Position numbers and translations under genes: made by a program. Positions 6,064-15,147 of a stretch of DNA of 51,267 bases are shown here, piece by piece (the stretch's first letter is position 1; each line of letters opens with the position of its first letter). The stretch spans positions 1-51,267 of the IMG/VR virus record IMGVR_UViG_3300043436_005154; one strand, written 5' to 3'. Source of the DNA: a virus. The notes below the pieces were generated by a model. The model was given only the letters and a program-made list of their open reading frames with translations, ran no database searches and was not told the DNA's origin.

Positions 6064-8254
6064 CTTTATAGAAGTATCTACATATAAAGATGGGGCATGG
6101 TCTATTACACCTTTTCAAACAAGAGAAGCGTTTAGAGATTTTTTAAAATCAATATTTAAAGAACCAGGTCAGTATGAATTTGACGAAGTCTCGCGTATAT
6201 TTAATGCTGAAGGTCGAAAGTTTCAAAAGCAAGGATATTACTGTGATGCTCCAAATAAAACAAAAGACTTTATAACCTATTGGAATGATCAAAAAAATAA
6301 ATGTCGTACTGGTATAATTGTACATTCAGATACCAAAACTTGGTATATTTCTAGAGACTATTATATGTGGTTAAACTTTCTCCCCATTTATGATAAGGAA
6401 GAAAAAAGGTTTGACTTTGCTAAAGTGAGGGATGCTCAATACCATATGGCTCTCTATGAACACTTAGCAGAGCTTAATTACAAGCACGCTATTATTTTAA
6501 AGAAACGTCAGATAGCTTCATCATATTTTCACATGGCTAAACTTCTTAATCAGTATTGGTTTGAGGATGGTGCTGTGTTAAAGATAGGAGCTAGTCTTAA
6601 AGATTATATCAATGAAAAAGGTTCTTGGAAGTTTCTTAATGAATATAAGAACTTTCTTAATGAACATACAGCATGGTATAGACCAGCTGAGCCAGACAAG
6701 GTGGGAGCTTGGCAACAACAGATTAAAGTGAGGATTAATGGCAGGGATACATACAAGGGTAATAAATCTACTATTAATCTTTATTCATTTGAGAAAGATC
6801 CTACACATGGTGTAGGAGGACCTGTAACTTATTTCTTTCATGAAGAAGCTGGTATTGCTCCTAAGATGGATGATACATATGGGTTTATGAAACCAGCTCT
6901 TAAATCAGGTCATATTATTACAGGACAGTTTATAGCTGCAGGATCTGTGGGTGATCTTGATCAGTGTGAACCTATGAAAGAATATATTCTTAATCCTGAT
7001 GAGAATGGCTTTTATGGTGTAGAGACAACTCTTTTAGATGGTGATGGTACAATAGGTATTACTGGTCTTTTTATTCCTGAGCAATGGAGTATGCCTCCAT
7101 ACATAGATGATTATGGTAACTCTAAAGTGGAAGAAGCTCTTCAAGCTTTAGATGCAGAGTTTGAACAAGCAAAAAAGAAACTTAACCCAGAAGCTTATCA
7201 GCTTACAATATCTCAGCATCCTCGTAACATCGAAGAAGCTTTTGCTACAAGAAAGGTGAGTGTATTCCCACCACATCTTGTATCTAAGCAAATGCAAAGA
7301 ATAAATGATAAACTTTATTCTGTAGAGTATTTAGAATTAAGTAGAAACGCAGAAGGTAAAATAGTTGATAAACAATCTAGAAAAACACCAATACTGGAAT
7401 TTCCTATTTCTAAAAAAACAGAAGATAAAGAAGGTGTAATATGCGTGTATGAAAGACCTGTTAAAGATCCCACATTTGGGATGTATTATGCTTCTATAGA
7501 TCCTGTAGGCGAAGGTAAAACAACAACATCAGAATCTTTATGTTCAATATATATTCTTAAGAATGCTGTAGAGATAATACAAGATAATGGTAATGGGGAT
7601 GTTAAAAACTCAATTGAAAGAGATAAGATTGTAGCATCATGGTGTGGTAGGTTTGATGATATTAATAAAACACATGAACGGTTAGAATTGATGATTGAAT
7701 GGTATAACGCCTGGACTATTGTAGAAAATAACGTAGCTCTGTTTATACAATACATGATTTCTAAAAAGAAACAAAGATATCTTGTACCAAAAGATATGAT
7801 ATTGTTTCTTAAAGATCTTGGTGCTAATAGAAATGTATTTCAACAGTATGGATGGAAAAACGTAGGTACATTATTTAAGGGTAATCTCTTATCTTATGGT
7901 ATAGAATTTCTCCAAGAAGAACTTGATCATGAAACCCTACCAGATGGTACAATTGTTAAAACAATATATGGCGTGGAACGTATTCCTGATCTTATGCTTC
8001 TTAAAGAAATGGCAGCATATAGAGAAGGGTTAAACGTGGATAGACTTGTAGCATTTTGTGCATTAGTTGCTTTTGCTAAGGTGCAGCAATCTAATAGAGG
8101 TCTTGCAAAACGTGTAGAGTATGGTAAGGAAAAATTGGCAAATCCCCAAAAAATTAGTAAATTAGATTGGGGGCCTTTTAGACATATAGGACAATCTAAA
8201 TTTAAATCTTCAGCATATGCCCAACCAAGAAGTCCCTTTAAAAATTTTAGATAG
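6056..8254 (+). CDS. terL: Large terminase subunit
   Basis: A 732-residue packaging motor that moves phage DNA into the prohead and cuts it. The ATPase domain has a degenerate Walker A (KKRQIASS, residues 149-156; canonical GxxxxGK[ST] is absent) and a Walker B with catalytic acids VTYFFHEE (257-264). The RNase H-like nuclease domain has D482 in YYASIDPVGEG and E557 in TIVENN, with a third acid probably in NVDRLVAF near 690. The degenerate Walker A and the length fit terminases of crAss-like and related phages. It lies directly before the portal gene. TAG is used as stop, showing that TAG is not recoded here. Confidence 0.92.
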   Translation: MSNFIEVSTYKDGAWSITPFQTREAFRDFLKSIFKEPGQYEFDEVSRIFNAEGRKFQKQGYYCDAPNKTKDFITYWNDQKNKCRTGIIVHSDTKTWYISRDYYMWLNFLPIYDKEEKRFDFAKVRDAQYHMALYEHLAELNYKHAIILKKRQIASSYFHMAKLLNQYWFEDGAVLKIGASLKDYINEKGSWKFLNEYKNFLNEHTAWYRPAEPDKVGAWQQQIKVRINGRDTYKGNKSTINLYSFEKDPTHGVGGPVTYFFHEEAGIAPKMDDTYGFMKPALKSGHIITGQFIAAGSVGDLDQCEPMKEYILNPDENGFYGVETTLLDGDGTIGITGLFIPEQWSMPPYIDDYGNSKVEEALQALDAEFEQAKKKLNPEAYQLTISQHPRNIEEAFATRKVSVFPPHLVSKQMQRINDKLYSVEYLELSRNAEGKIVDKQSRKTPILEFPISKKTEDKEGVICVYERPVKDPTFGMYYASIDPVGEGKTTTSESLCSIYILKNAVEIIQDNGNGDVKNSIERDKIVASWCGRFDDINKTHERLELMIEWYNAWTIVENNVALFIQYMISKKKQRYLVPKDMILFLKDLGANRNVFQQYGWKNVGTLFKGNLLSYGIEFLQEELDHETLPDGTIVKTIYGVERIPDLMLLKEMAAYREGLNVDRLVAFCALVAFAKVQQSNRGLAKRVEYGKEKLANPQKISKLDWGPFRHIGQSKFKSSAYAQPRSPFKNFR

Positions 8255-8283
8255 TTTTAAATTAAATATAACATTTTCAGATT

Positions 8284-8313
8284 GGTCAACTGTTGCATTT
8301 TTTGCAACAACCA
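8284..8313 (+). other. Hairpin in terminase-portal intergenic region
   Basis: GTTGCA (8292-8297) pairs with TGCAAC (8303-8308), and an outer TGGT/ACCA pairing is possible. No T-run follows, so it is more likely an mRNA structure upstream of the portal start than a strong terminator. Confidence 0.35.
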
Positions 8314-8349
8314 CTTACAATATTAGATATAATATAACAATTAAGAATC

Positions 8350-11097
8350 ATGCAGATATATAACGCCCTAGATCTCAAAGCTGGTAAAAAGGTAGAATAC
8401 AATAAAATGGGTGTTCTCACTCAACCCATTCAATTTCTTCCTGAAAAAGATAAAGACGAACAATGGCGAGCATGGAACTTAGATTGGCTTGAGTTTCAAG
8501 GTATGAAACAATTACGTAGAAACTCTCGTAGACTTTCTAAAAATTACAAGCTTGCTAGAGGTATTATAGATAGATCAGATTATATCATTGAAGAAAACAA
8601 TGAGATGGCTGATTTAATTGATGTATTAACAAAAGAAGATGCCTCAGCTTTAGAGCTTAAGTTCTATCCAATTATTCCAAACGTTATTAATGTTCTTTCA
8701 AATGAATTTTCTAAACGCTCAAGCAGAATTATGTTTAGAGCTGTTGATGAATATTCATATAATGAAATGTTGGAAAAGAAAAGAGAAATGCTTGAAAACA
8801 CTCTTCTTGAAGAAGCTCGAAATAAGATTTTAGAAAAAATGCAACAAGAGGGTATTGAGATGGACTCTGAAGAAGGTCAACAAGCAATGAATCCTGAGAA
8901 TTTAAAGTCACTTCCTGAAATAGAACAATTTTTTAAAAAGGATTATAGATCACTTATTGAGCAATGGGCTACTCATCAAATGCGTGTAGATGAAGAAAGA
9001 TTTCGAATAGATGAGTTAGAAGAAATGGCATTTCGCGATATGCTAATTACTGATAGAGAGTTTTGGCATCTTAAAATGATGGAAGATGATTATGACGTTG
9101 AGTTGTGGAATCCTCTTCTTACATTCTATCATAAGTCTCCAGATGTACGCTATGTATCACAGGGTAACTGGGTGGGCAAGATAGATATGATGAGTGTATC
9201 AGATGTAATAGATAAGTTTGGTTGGATGATGACACAGGATCAGCTTGAAGCTCTTGAGGTGATATATCCTGTACGTTCTGCAGGTTATGCTGTATCTGGC
9301 TACCAAAATGATGGTACATATTATGATCCTACCAGATCTCATGAGTGGAATACACAAATGCCATCATTGGCATATCGTCAGTTTACTTCTTTATATGACG
9401 CTAAATTTGGAACAGGAGATATAGCTGAATGGATACTTTCTGATTCAGAAGATTTACAAGATTTTGGTAAATCACACATGTTACGTGTAACACAAAGTTA
9501 TTGGAAATCACAGCGTAAGGTGGGGCATCTTACAAAAATTACAGAAGATGGTGAGATTATACAAGAGATTGTAAGTGAAGATTTTAAAATAACAGATAAA
9601 CCAATGTACAACACTTCTGTATACAAACAGAAGAGTAAAGATAATCTTGTATATGGTGAACATGTTGATTGGATTTGGATTAATGAAGTTTGGGGTGGTG
9701 TAAAAATTGGTCCAAATCGTCCTGCATTTTGGGGTGTTAATAATCCAGGTGGTATTAACCCAATTTATTTAGGACTAAGTGGTGGAAAACCAGGTAGAGT
9801 GCCTTTTCAATTTAAAGGTGACAGCAGTATATATGGGTGTAAACTTCCTGTAGAAGGTGCTGTATTTGGTGATCGTAATACACGATCAATAAGTCTTGTA
9901 GACTTAATGAAGCCTTATCAGATTGGGTACAACATTGTAAATAATCAAATAGCTGATATCCTTGTAGATGAACTTGGTACAGTGATTATGCTTGACCAAA
10001 ATGCTCTTCCTCGTCACTCATTGGGTGAAGATTGGGGTAAGAACAATTTGGCTAAAGCTTATGTAGCAATGAAGAATTTTCAAATGCTACCACTTGACAC
10101 CACTATTACAAATACAGAAAATCCATTAGCATTTCAGCATTATCAAGTGTTAAATCTTGAACAAACTCAGCGTTTGATGTCTAGGATTCAACTTGCTAAT
10201 TATTTTAAACAACAAGCTTTTGAGGTGATTGGTTTAAACCCACAACGTATGGGTCAACCTATCGCACAACAACAAACCGCCACTGGTATTGAACAAGCAC
10301 TAACAGCAAGCTATGCACAAACAGAACAATACTTTATACAGCATAGTGACAATTTAATGCCTCGTGTACATCAAATGCGTACAGATCTTGCACAGTATTA
10401 TCATTCTAAAAAACCATCTGTAAGATTACAATATGTAACTACAGCAGATGAAAAAATGAATTTTGAAATGAATGGTACTGATTTACTAATGCGTGAATTA
10501 AATATTTTCTGTACAACAAAAACAAATACACGAACTGTAATGGAACAGCTCAAACAACTTGCTGTTCAAAATAATACAACAGGTGCTTCTATTTTTGATT
10601 TAGGTAATATTATTAAAGCTGAGTCTATGGCAGAGCTTACAAATGTTCTTAAATCAACAGAAGAAAAAATGCAGAAACTTAAAGAACAAGAAAGACAGCA
10701 CGAAGAAAAAATGCAACAAGAACAACTTGCTTCTCAAGAGAAACAAATTCAAATGCAGATGCAATTTAAAGCTGATGAGTCTGAAAAAGACAGAGAAAAA
10801 GATATTACTGTTGCAGAAATTAGATCAGCAGGGTATGGTGCTCAAGTTGATATTAATCAAAATCAACAATCAGACTATTTGGATGCTCTTGCAAAAATTC
10901 AAGATCAACAACGTTATCGTGATGAGATGAACTTAAAAAGAGAAACTCATTTGACAGATAAATTGCAAAGTGATAGAAAACTTGAAATAGAAAGAGAAAA
11001 ACTTTCTGTTCAAAAAGAAGTGGCAAATAAACAACTTGAGATTGCAAAAGAAAATAAAAACAAATACGATAAAAAATCTAGCGATAAGAAAAAATAA
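8350..11097 (+). CDS. Portal protein
   Basis: A 915-residue protein following the terminase, as portals usually do. The portal forms the dodecameric ring at the head vertex through which DNA passes. The N-terminal part carries helices and a clip-like region (residues 60-300; RRLSKNYKLARGIIDRSDYI, EQWATHQMRVDEERFRIDEL). Middle segments LVDLMKPYQIGYNIVNNQI and the Gln-rich NPQRMGQPIAQQQTATGIEQA match the stem/wing helices of large portals in Bacteroidota phages. Residues 770-910 are a long, highly charged coiled coil rich in Gln, Lys and Glu, an unusually long tail that may reach into the capsid. A terminator-like hairpin follows. Confidence 0.88.
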   Translation: MQIYNALDLKAGKKVEYNKMGVLTQPIQFLPEKDKDEQWRAWNLDWLEFQGMKQLRRNSRRLSKNYKLARGIIDRSDYIIEENNEMADLIDVLTKEDASALELKFYPIIPNVINVLSNEFSKRSSRIMFRAVDEYSYNEMLEKKREMLENTLLEEARNKILEKMQQEGIEMDSEEGQQAMNPENLKSLPEIEQFFKKDYRSLIEQWATHQMRVDEERFRIDELEEMAFRDMLITDREFWHLKMMEDDYDVELWNPLLTFYHKSPDVRYVSQGNWVGKIDMMSVSDVIDKFGWMMTQDQLEALEVIYPVRSAGYAVSGYQNDGTYYDPTRSHEWNTQMPSLAYRQFTSLYDAKFGTGDIAEWILSDSEDLQDFGKSHMLRVTQSYWKSQRKVGHLTKITEDGEIIQEIVSEDFKITDKPMYNTSVYKQKSKDNLVYGEHVDWIWINEVWGGVKIGPNRPAFWGVNNPGGINPIYLGLSGGKPGRVPFQFKGDSSIYGCKLPVEGAVFGDRNTRSISLVDLMKPYQIGYNIVNNQIADILVDELGTVIMLDQNALPRHSLGEDWGKNNLAKAYVAMKNFQMLPLDTTITNTENPLAFQHYQVLNLEQTQRLMSRIQLANYFKQQAFEVIGLNPQRMGQPIAQQQTATGIEQALTASYAQTEQYFIQHSDNLMPRVHQMRTDLAQYYHSKKPSVRLQYVTTADEKMNFEMNGTDLLMRELNIFCTTKTNTRTVMEQLKQLAVQNNTTGASIFDLGNIIKAESMAELTNVLKSTEEKMQKLKEQERQHEEKMQQEQLASQEKQIQMQMQFKADESEKDREKDITVAEIRSAGYGAQVDINQNQQSDYLDALAKIQDQQRYRDEMNLKRETHLTDKLQSDRKLEIEREKLSVQKEVANKQLEIAKENKNKYDKKSSDKKK

Positions 11098-11135
11098 TTA
11101 TAGCTATATTATCCAATGCTTCGCTATAATTTTTG
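11096..11135 (+). terminator. Terminator-like hairpin after portal gene
   Basis: AATTATAGC (11096-11104) pairs with GCTATAATT (11123-11131), and a short T-run follows. The 18-nt loop is long, so efficiency may be modest. It overlaps the portal stop codon. Confidence 0.55.
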
Positions 11136-11165
11136 AATATTTTTTAAATTTTTAGAGTTTAAGTT

Positions 11166-11180
11166 GTATATTATTATTGT
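11166..11180 (+). promoter_or_regulatory. Candidate late promoter motif before scaffold gene
   Basis: GTATATTATTATTG lies 31 bp upstream of the scaffold start and just after a terminator-like hairpin. An identical word precedes the gene at 20622, and closely related words occur at 19222 and 653. TATTATTG within it is one mismatch from the Bacteroidota -7 box TAnnTTTG. Confidence 0.5.
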
Positions 11181-11210
11181 AAAGAGTCAAACAAAAAAAC
11201 CAAATATATT

Positions 11211-12446
11211 ATGGCTGAAAATCAATCAAATGTACAAACATCTGTACAACAAGTAGACTTAGATATTGATAGCTGGTTGGGTGCTCCTGGTGCTGAATCA
11301 ATTGTTACCCCAACACAGGAAGAAACGAAACCTACAGTATTTACTAAGAAAGATGTAGATCTTAGTTTTCTTGATGGAAAACAAGATGAAACAGCAACTG
11401 AGGTTACTAAAGAAAATGCTAAAGAAGTTCTTTCAAATATTCTTGATGGAGATATAAAAGATGATGTTGAGGAAGATTTAGTAAAAACAAAAGGTGGCAG
11501 ACCTCGCACTGATAAATCTGGGTTAGTAGAGTTTCTTAAGAAACGTATTGAATCAAAAGAAATGTTTGCTTTTGATGATTACGATGAATCAAAAGAATCT
11601 TTAGATGATTATCTAGCAAGTCTTTCTGAAAAAGATGTAGATGATCTTTGGCAAGCTAATATAAATAATCTTAAAGAAGAAGTAGCTTCTCAAACACCAC
11701 AAGAATTTTTTAAAGCTCTTCCACAAGAACTTCAATATGCTGCAAAATATGTAGCTGATGGTGGACAAGATTTAAAAGGCTTGTTTCAAGCTTTGGCTCA
11801 AAATGAAGAAATTAGATCTTTAGATCCTACAGATGAATATGATCAAGAATTAATTGTAAGAAACTATCTTCAAACACGAGGTGAAACACCTGAAGAAATT
11901 GAAGAAGAGGTTTTAACTCTTAAAGAACTTGGAACATTAGAAAGAAAAGCTCGTCAGTTTAAACCTAAGTTGGACCAAATGCAAGAACAAATGGTTCAAT
12001 CACGGTTGCAAGATCAAGAGCAAAAAAGAAAACAACAAGAGCAAGCAGCAAATGCATATATACAAAATGTATTTGAAGCTCTTAGACCTGGTGAAATTAA
12101 TGGTTTGAAACTAGATAAAAAAACTCAAGCCAGTCTTTATTCAGGTTTAGTTCAACCTCAATATCCTTCTGTAAGTGGTCGTCCTACAAATCTTTTAGGA
12201 CATCTTTTAGAGAAGTACCAATACGTAGAACCTAACTATTCTCTTATTGCTGAAGCTCTTTGGTTACTTTCTGATCCTGAAAGTTATCGTTCTGAACTTA
12301 AAAAACAAGGTAAAAATTCTGCTGTTGAACAAACAGTAAGACAATTAAAAACAGAACAAGCGCGTAAAAGCTCATATACTTATAGCGAAGAAGAAGACCA
12401 AAAACCTAGAAAAATCTCAAGACCTCAAAATATTTTTAAACGATAA
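11211..12446 (+). CDS. Scaffolding-like protein
   Basis: A 411-residue protein between the portal and major capsid genes, the usual place for the scaffold. It is acidic at the N-terminus (DLDIDSWLGAPGAES, DVDLSFLDGKQDE). Residues 235-285 hold a long Gln/Glu/Arg coiled coil (LDQMQEQMVQSRLQDQEQKRK), and the basic C-terminus ends RKISRPQNIFKR. This arrangement, a coiled-coil body with a basic tail that can bind the capsid inner surface, is typical of scaffolds. No protease motif was recognised. It probably directs prohead assembly and is then lost or processed. Confidence 0.7.
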   Translation: MAENQSNVQTSVQQVDLDIDSWLGAPGAESIVTPTQEETKPTVFTKKDVDLSFLDGKQDETATEVTKENAKEVLSNILDGDIKDDVEEDLVKTKGGRPRTDKSGLVEFLKKRIESKEMFAFDDYDESKESLDDYLASLSEKDVDDLWQANINNLKEEVASQTPQEFFKALPQELQYAAKYVADGGQDLKGLFQALAQNEEIRSLDPTDEYDQELIVRNYLQTRGETPEEIEEEVLTLKELGTLERKARQFKPKLDQMQEQMVQSRLQDQEQKRKQQEQAANAYIQNVFEALRPGEINGLKLDKKTQASLYSGLVQPQYPSVSGRPTNLLGHLLEKYQYVEPNYSLIAEALWLLSDPESYRSELKKQGKNSAVEQTVRQLKTEQARKSSYTYSEEEDQKPRKISRPQNIFKR

Positions 12447-12462
12447 ATTTTTTATTAACCCC

Positions 12463-12473
12463 TTAAATTTTAA
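12463..12473 (+). promoter_or_regulatory. TTAAATTTTAA leader element before capsid gene
   Basis: The 11-bp AT-rich word ends 5 nt before the ATG at 12479. It recurs before other structural genes (19276, 34937) and before the HU/IHF-like gene. No Shine-Dalgarno site is present, so this may be the translation signal. Confidence 0.45.
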
Positions 12474-12478
12474 GCCCA

Positions 12479-14098
12479 ATGGCAACTCCAGTTTTAAACA
12501 ATGGTATATTCCTACGTGACACTCAGTATCATACGAGTTCACATGTGGATTCATATCACTTGTCTAACCTCCTTAAGAGTGCAGAACCTACTGATTTAGG
12601 TCCTGTAGATTTGTGGGCAATGGTACAAAAGGTAGAAATGCCTCTTTACCAAATGTCCAGTTTTGGTGGTAAGAACGTGATCATGGTCGACAACGCACGT
12701 GGTGAATACAAATGGCAGATTCCTGTCGCACAAGATCTTCCTTACATCGTAGAAGATCTCGATCCTCAAAACCAATCAAAAGGTGTTGATGGTCAAACAT
12801 TTAAAATCAAATTGAACAAGCGCTCTTTTGGTCATGGTGATATCATCACTTATGATAAATACAATGGCGTTGAGATGTACATCACTGCAGATGATGTTAT
12901 TCCTGCAGGAGATGGTTTCATCTACACTGTTCAACTTGTAAACAACGATAACTTTAGGTTTATTGACAACAGATATCTTGCTGTTGGAACCAGAGTATTT
13001 CGTAAAGGTTCTGCTCGTGGTGAGTATGGCGAACGTTTCTCTGACATTGGTTCAGTGTCTGCAGGTTTTCGTGAGTTCTACAACTACGTAGGTGGTGCTG
13101 AAGCTCACGTACACTATTCTATCTCTAGTCGTGCTGACCTTATGATGAAAGGTGGTATGAAAGCTGATGGAACTGTACCTGTAATTGAACTTTGGAGAAA
13201 CTTTGAAAAGAATCCTGATCCTTCTATTACTAATCTTGAAGACATGGCGTCTAAGCTTGGTAAAGATTATGTAAAGAAAGCTTACCAATCAGGACAACTT
13301 ACTCGTTCTTTCTTGACTACACTTGAAGCTGCTCACCTGACTAAGATTGCTAATGACATCGAAACCTACTTGATGTGGGGACAAGGTGGACGTATTAAGC
13401 AAGATGGTCCAGATGATATTCGTCTTTCTGTGGGTCTTTGGAAGCAACTTGATAACTCTTACAAGCGTATCTACAACCGTGGAACTTTCAATCTTGATCT
13501 GTTTAAATCTGAAATCTTTAACTTCTTCAACGGTAAAGTTGAGTTTAAAGGACCAGATCCTCAGCGTCAATTGATTGTACAAACAGGTCTTGGTGGTATG
13601 AAGCTTGTTAACGAAGCTATTAAGCGTGAAGCTGTTAACTCTGGCTTGGTAATCAATGCACATGAAATTGGAGCAATCACTGGTAAAGGTATGGATCTGA
13701 ACTTTGGATTTGCATACACTCAGTACATTATTCCTTTCTTGGCTAACATCAAGTTTGTACTTAACCCTGCATTTGATAACGTACACACTAACGACATCGA
13801 AAATCCAATCATCGATGGTTTCCCTCTTAGCTCTTACAACTTTATTATCTTTGATATCACTGATAACACAAATGATAATATCTTCTTGTTGAAACTTAGC
13901 TGGGACAACCAACTAAAATGGTTCTATCAAAATGGTACCATGGATTATATGGGTCGTACACAAGGATTCCAATCTTCTGGTAATTTCAATGGATATCGCG
14001 TATTTATGACACAAACAATGCCTGCAATTTGGGTGAAAGATCCTACCAAGGTGTTGAAGATTGTTATGCGCAATCCTATTACTGGTGGTTCATTCTAA
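12479..14098 (+). CDS. Major capsid protein (HK97-type, crAss-like)
   Basis: A 539-residue protein after the scaffold gene and before a strong terminator, as expected for the major capsid protein. It opens MATPVLNNGIFLRDTQYHTS and contains VEMPLYQMSSFGGKNVIMVD, FNLDLFKSEIFNFFNGKVEF and LIVQTGLGGMKLVNEAI; the last resembles the spine-helix and P-domain segments of crAss-like capsids. Codon use differs from neighbours: more C-ending codons (TAC, AAC, GAC, ATC) and CGT for Arg, consistent with very high expression. HK97 fold is inferred from family context. Confidence 0.82.
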   Translation: MATPVLNNGIFLRDTQYHTSSHVDSYHLSNLLKSAEPTDLGPVDLWAMVQKVEMPLYQMSSFGGKNVIMVDNARGEYKWQIPVAQDLPYIVEDLDPQNQSKGVDGQTFKIKLNKRSFGHGDIITYDKYNGVEMYITADDVIPAGDGFIYTVQLVNNDNFRFIDNRYLAVGTRVFRKGSARGEYGERFSDIGSVSAGFREFYNYVGGAEAHVHYSISSRADLMMKGGMKADGTVPVIELWRNFEKNPDPSITNLEDMASKLGKDYVKKAYQSGQLTRSFLTTLEAAHLTKIANDIETYLMWGQGGRIKQDGPDDIRLSVGLWKQLDNSYKRIYNRGTFNLDLFKSEIFNFFNGKVEFKGPDPQRQLIVQTGLGGMKLVNEAIKREAVNSGLVINAHEIGAITGKGMDLNFGFAYTQYIIPFLANIKFVLNPAFDNVHTNDIENPIIDGFPLSSYNFIIFDITDNTNDNIFLLKLSWDNQLKWFYQNGTMDYMGRTQGFQSSGNFNGYRVFMTQTMPAIWVKDPTKVLKIVMRNPITGGSF

Positions 14099-14110
14099 TA
14101 ATATAACAGT

Positions 14111-14142
14111 ACCTGGGTGTTAACCATACACCCAGGTCTTTA
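14111..14142 (+). terminator. Strong intrinsic terminator after capsid gene
   Basis: A perfect 10-bp stem (ACCTGGGTGT 14111-14120 with ACACCCAGGT 14128-14137) has a 7-nt loop and is followed by a T-rich tract. It probably limits read-through from the highly expressed capsid gene. Confidence 0.85.
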
Positions 14143-14174
14143 TATATTTTAATAACAATTTAAAAACTACAACA

Positions 14175-14336
14175 ATGGCTGGAAGTCCTAAAACTCCAAA
14201 ATCTAAATCTGAACTCGGATCTGCTGCTGGGTATATTAGAAAACCTGCATCTACAAAAGGAGTTCGTACAAATGTAAATGATAAAAATGTTAAACTTAAC
14301 GTTGCATCATTAAATAGAAACTCAAAGAAAAAATAA
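14175..14336 (+). CDS. Small basic protein (53 aa)
   Basis: A 53-codon frame starting MAGSPKTPKSKSELG and ending SLNRNSKKK. It is rich in Lys, Ser and Pro at both ends, so probably disordered and able to bind DNA or the capsid. It lies between the capsid terminator and the next structural gene, with an A-rich leader before the ATG. No family was recognised. It is the first of a run of small basic genes up to 18051. Confidence 0.6.
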   Translation: MAGSPKTPKSKSELGSAAGYIRKPASTKGVRTNVNDKNVKLNVASLNRNSKKK

Positions 14337-14352
14337 TCTCCCCTTCAACCTA

Positions 14353-14871
14353 TTGTATGCCTACCGCTCTGATCAAGTGAAGGACTGGCAACCCTTGTTA
14401 GGTTCTATTAAACTTACTACTATGATATCTCTTAAGCGTCTTATAATGAATCCTAAGTCTCCAGATAGAGCTTTACAACAAGCTTATTCTGAAGCAGAAG
14501 GTGCTCTCGCACGTATAGCACACGTGAATAGATTGTCCAGAGATATTATGGATATTAAGTTTTATGAAGTAGATTTGCAAGGTGGATCAAGTACTACAGT
14601 GAGAATCTTCTCAAAAAAAGGTATTGTTGATCTTGTAAACTATGATTCAACTGCAGATACTTTATTCATATCTTTACAAAATCCTGAGATTATACCAGAT
14701 AGAGAAAAATTCTATATTCAGCTTTCTGCGTATACTACAGGTACAGCAACTCCAGTTGTATTTGGTATTGGTTTTTCTGGAGATCTTTTTAACATTAAAC
14801 TAAAAGATATTGACTCAACACAAGATTGGGGAGATATATATTTTTATTATGAACTTGTTAAAATTGATTAA
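14353..14871 (+). CDS. Putative structural protein; start uncertain
   Basis: A frame of 172 codons from TTG 14353. The helical N-terminus (LKRLIMNPKSPDRALQQA, EGALARIAHVNRLSRDI) is followed by a beta-rich domain (KFYEVDLQGGSSTTVRIF, TLFISLQNPEI, PVVFGIGFSGDLFNIKL). It looks like a virion component near the capsid. No ATG lies near the N-terminus in this frame: candidates are TTG 14353 and GTG 14377. A natural-looking ATG at 14357 (MPTALIK) is in another frame and stops after seven codons, so a frameshift, sequence error or rare start is possible. Confidence 0.6.
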   Translation: MYAYRSDQVKDWQPLLGSIKLTTMISLKRLIMNPKSPDRALQQAYSEAEGALARIAHVNRLSRDIMDIKFYEVDLQGGSSTTVRIFSKKGIVDLVNYDSTADTLFISLQNPEIIPDREKFYIQLSAYTTGTATPVVFGIGFSGDLFNIKLKDIDSTQDWGDIYFYYELVKID

Positions 14872-14872
14872 A

Positions 14873-15103
14873 ATGCCCTTTGAAACATTTACTAGAATTG
14901 GTAATCTTATTCGTATTAAGAATAGAAAAGCCACTAATTTTACAAATGAAAATGACACTTATATTACTGTTTTAGTAAAACAAAATGGTAAGGTTAAGTC
15001 ATTAATGTTTACAGATGTTGAACTTGCTAAAGCTGAAGCTAGAGCAGAAAAAAACAAAGAAGATCAAGTTAAACAAAGCTGGATCTCAAAAATATTAGAT
15101 TGA
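14873..15103 (+). CDS. Hypothetical small protein (76 aa)
   Basis: The ATG follows the previous stop by one base. The protein has a beta-rich first half (FTRIGNLIRIKNRK, DTYITVLVKQNGKVKSLMF) and a charged helical second half (DVELAKAEARAEKNKEDQVK). The shape suggests a small virion or assembly accessory. The family is unknown. The stop overlaps a TTG that could start the next gene. Confidence 0.65.
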   Translation: MPFETFTRIGNLIRIKNRKATNFTNENDTYITVLVKQNGKVKSLMFTDVELAKAEARAEKNKEDQVKQSWISKILD

Positions 15104-15147
15104 ACTGGTTACAAAATGTAACCACCTTAATAAATAAAAAACCAAAT

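Noticed and set aside
6056-8254. Stop-codon recoding (TAG or TGA read as an amino acid), as in some crAss-like phages
   Set aside because: The terminase ends in TAG, other genes end in TGA or TAA, and no gene appears broken by in-frame stops.
13289-13912. 207-codon minus-strand frame inside the capsid gene
   Set aside because: It is fully inside a well-supported capsid gene, on the opposite strand to all neighbours, with no plausible domain. Biased codons in the capsid gene explain the open frame.
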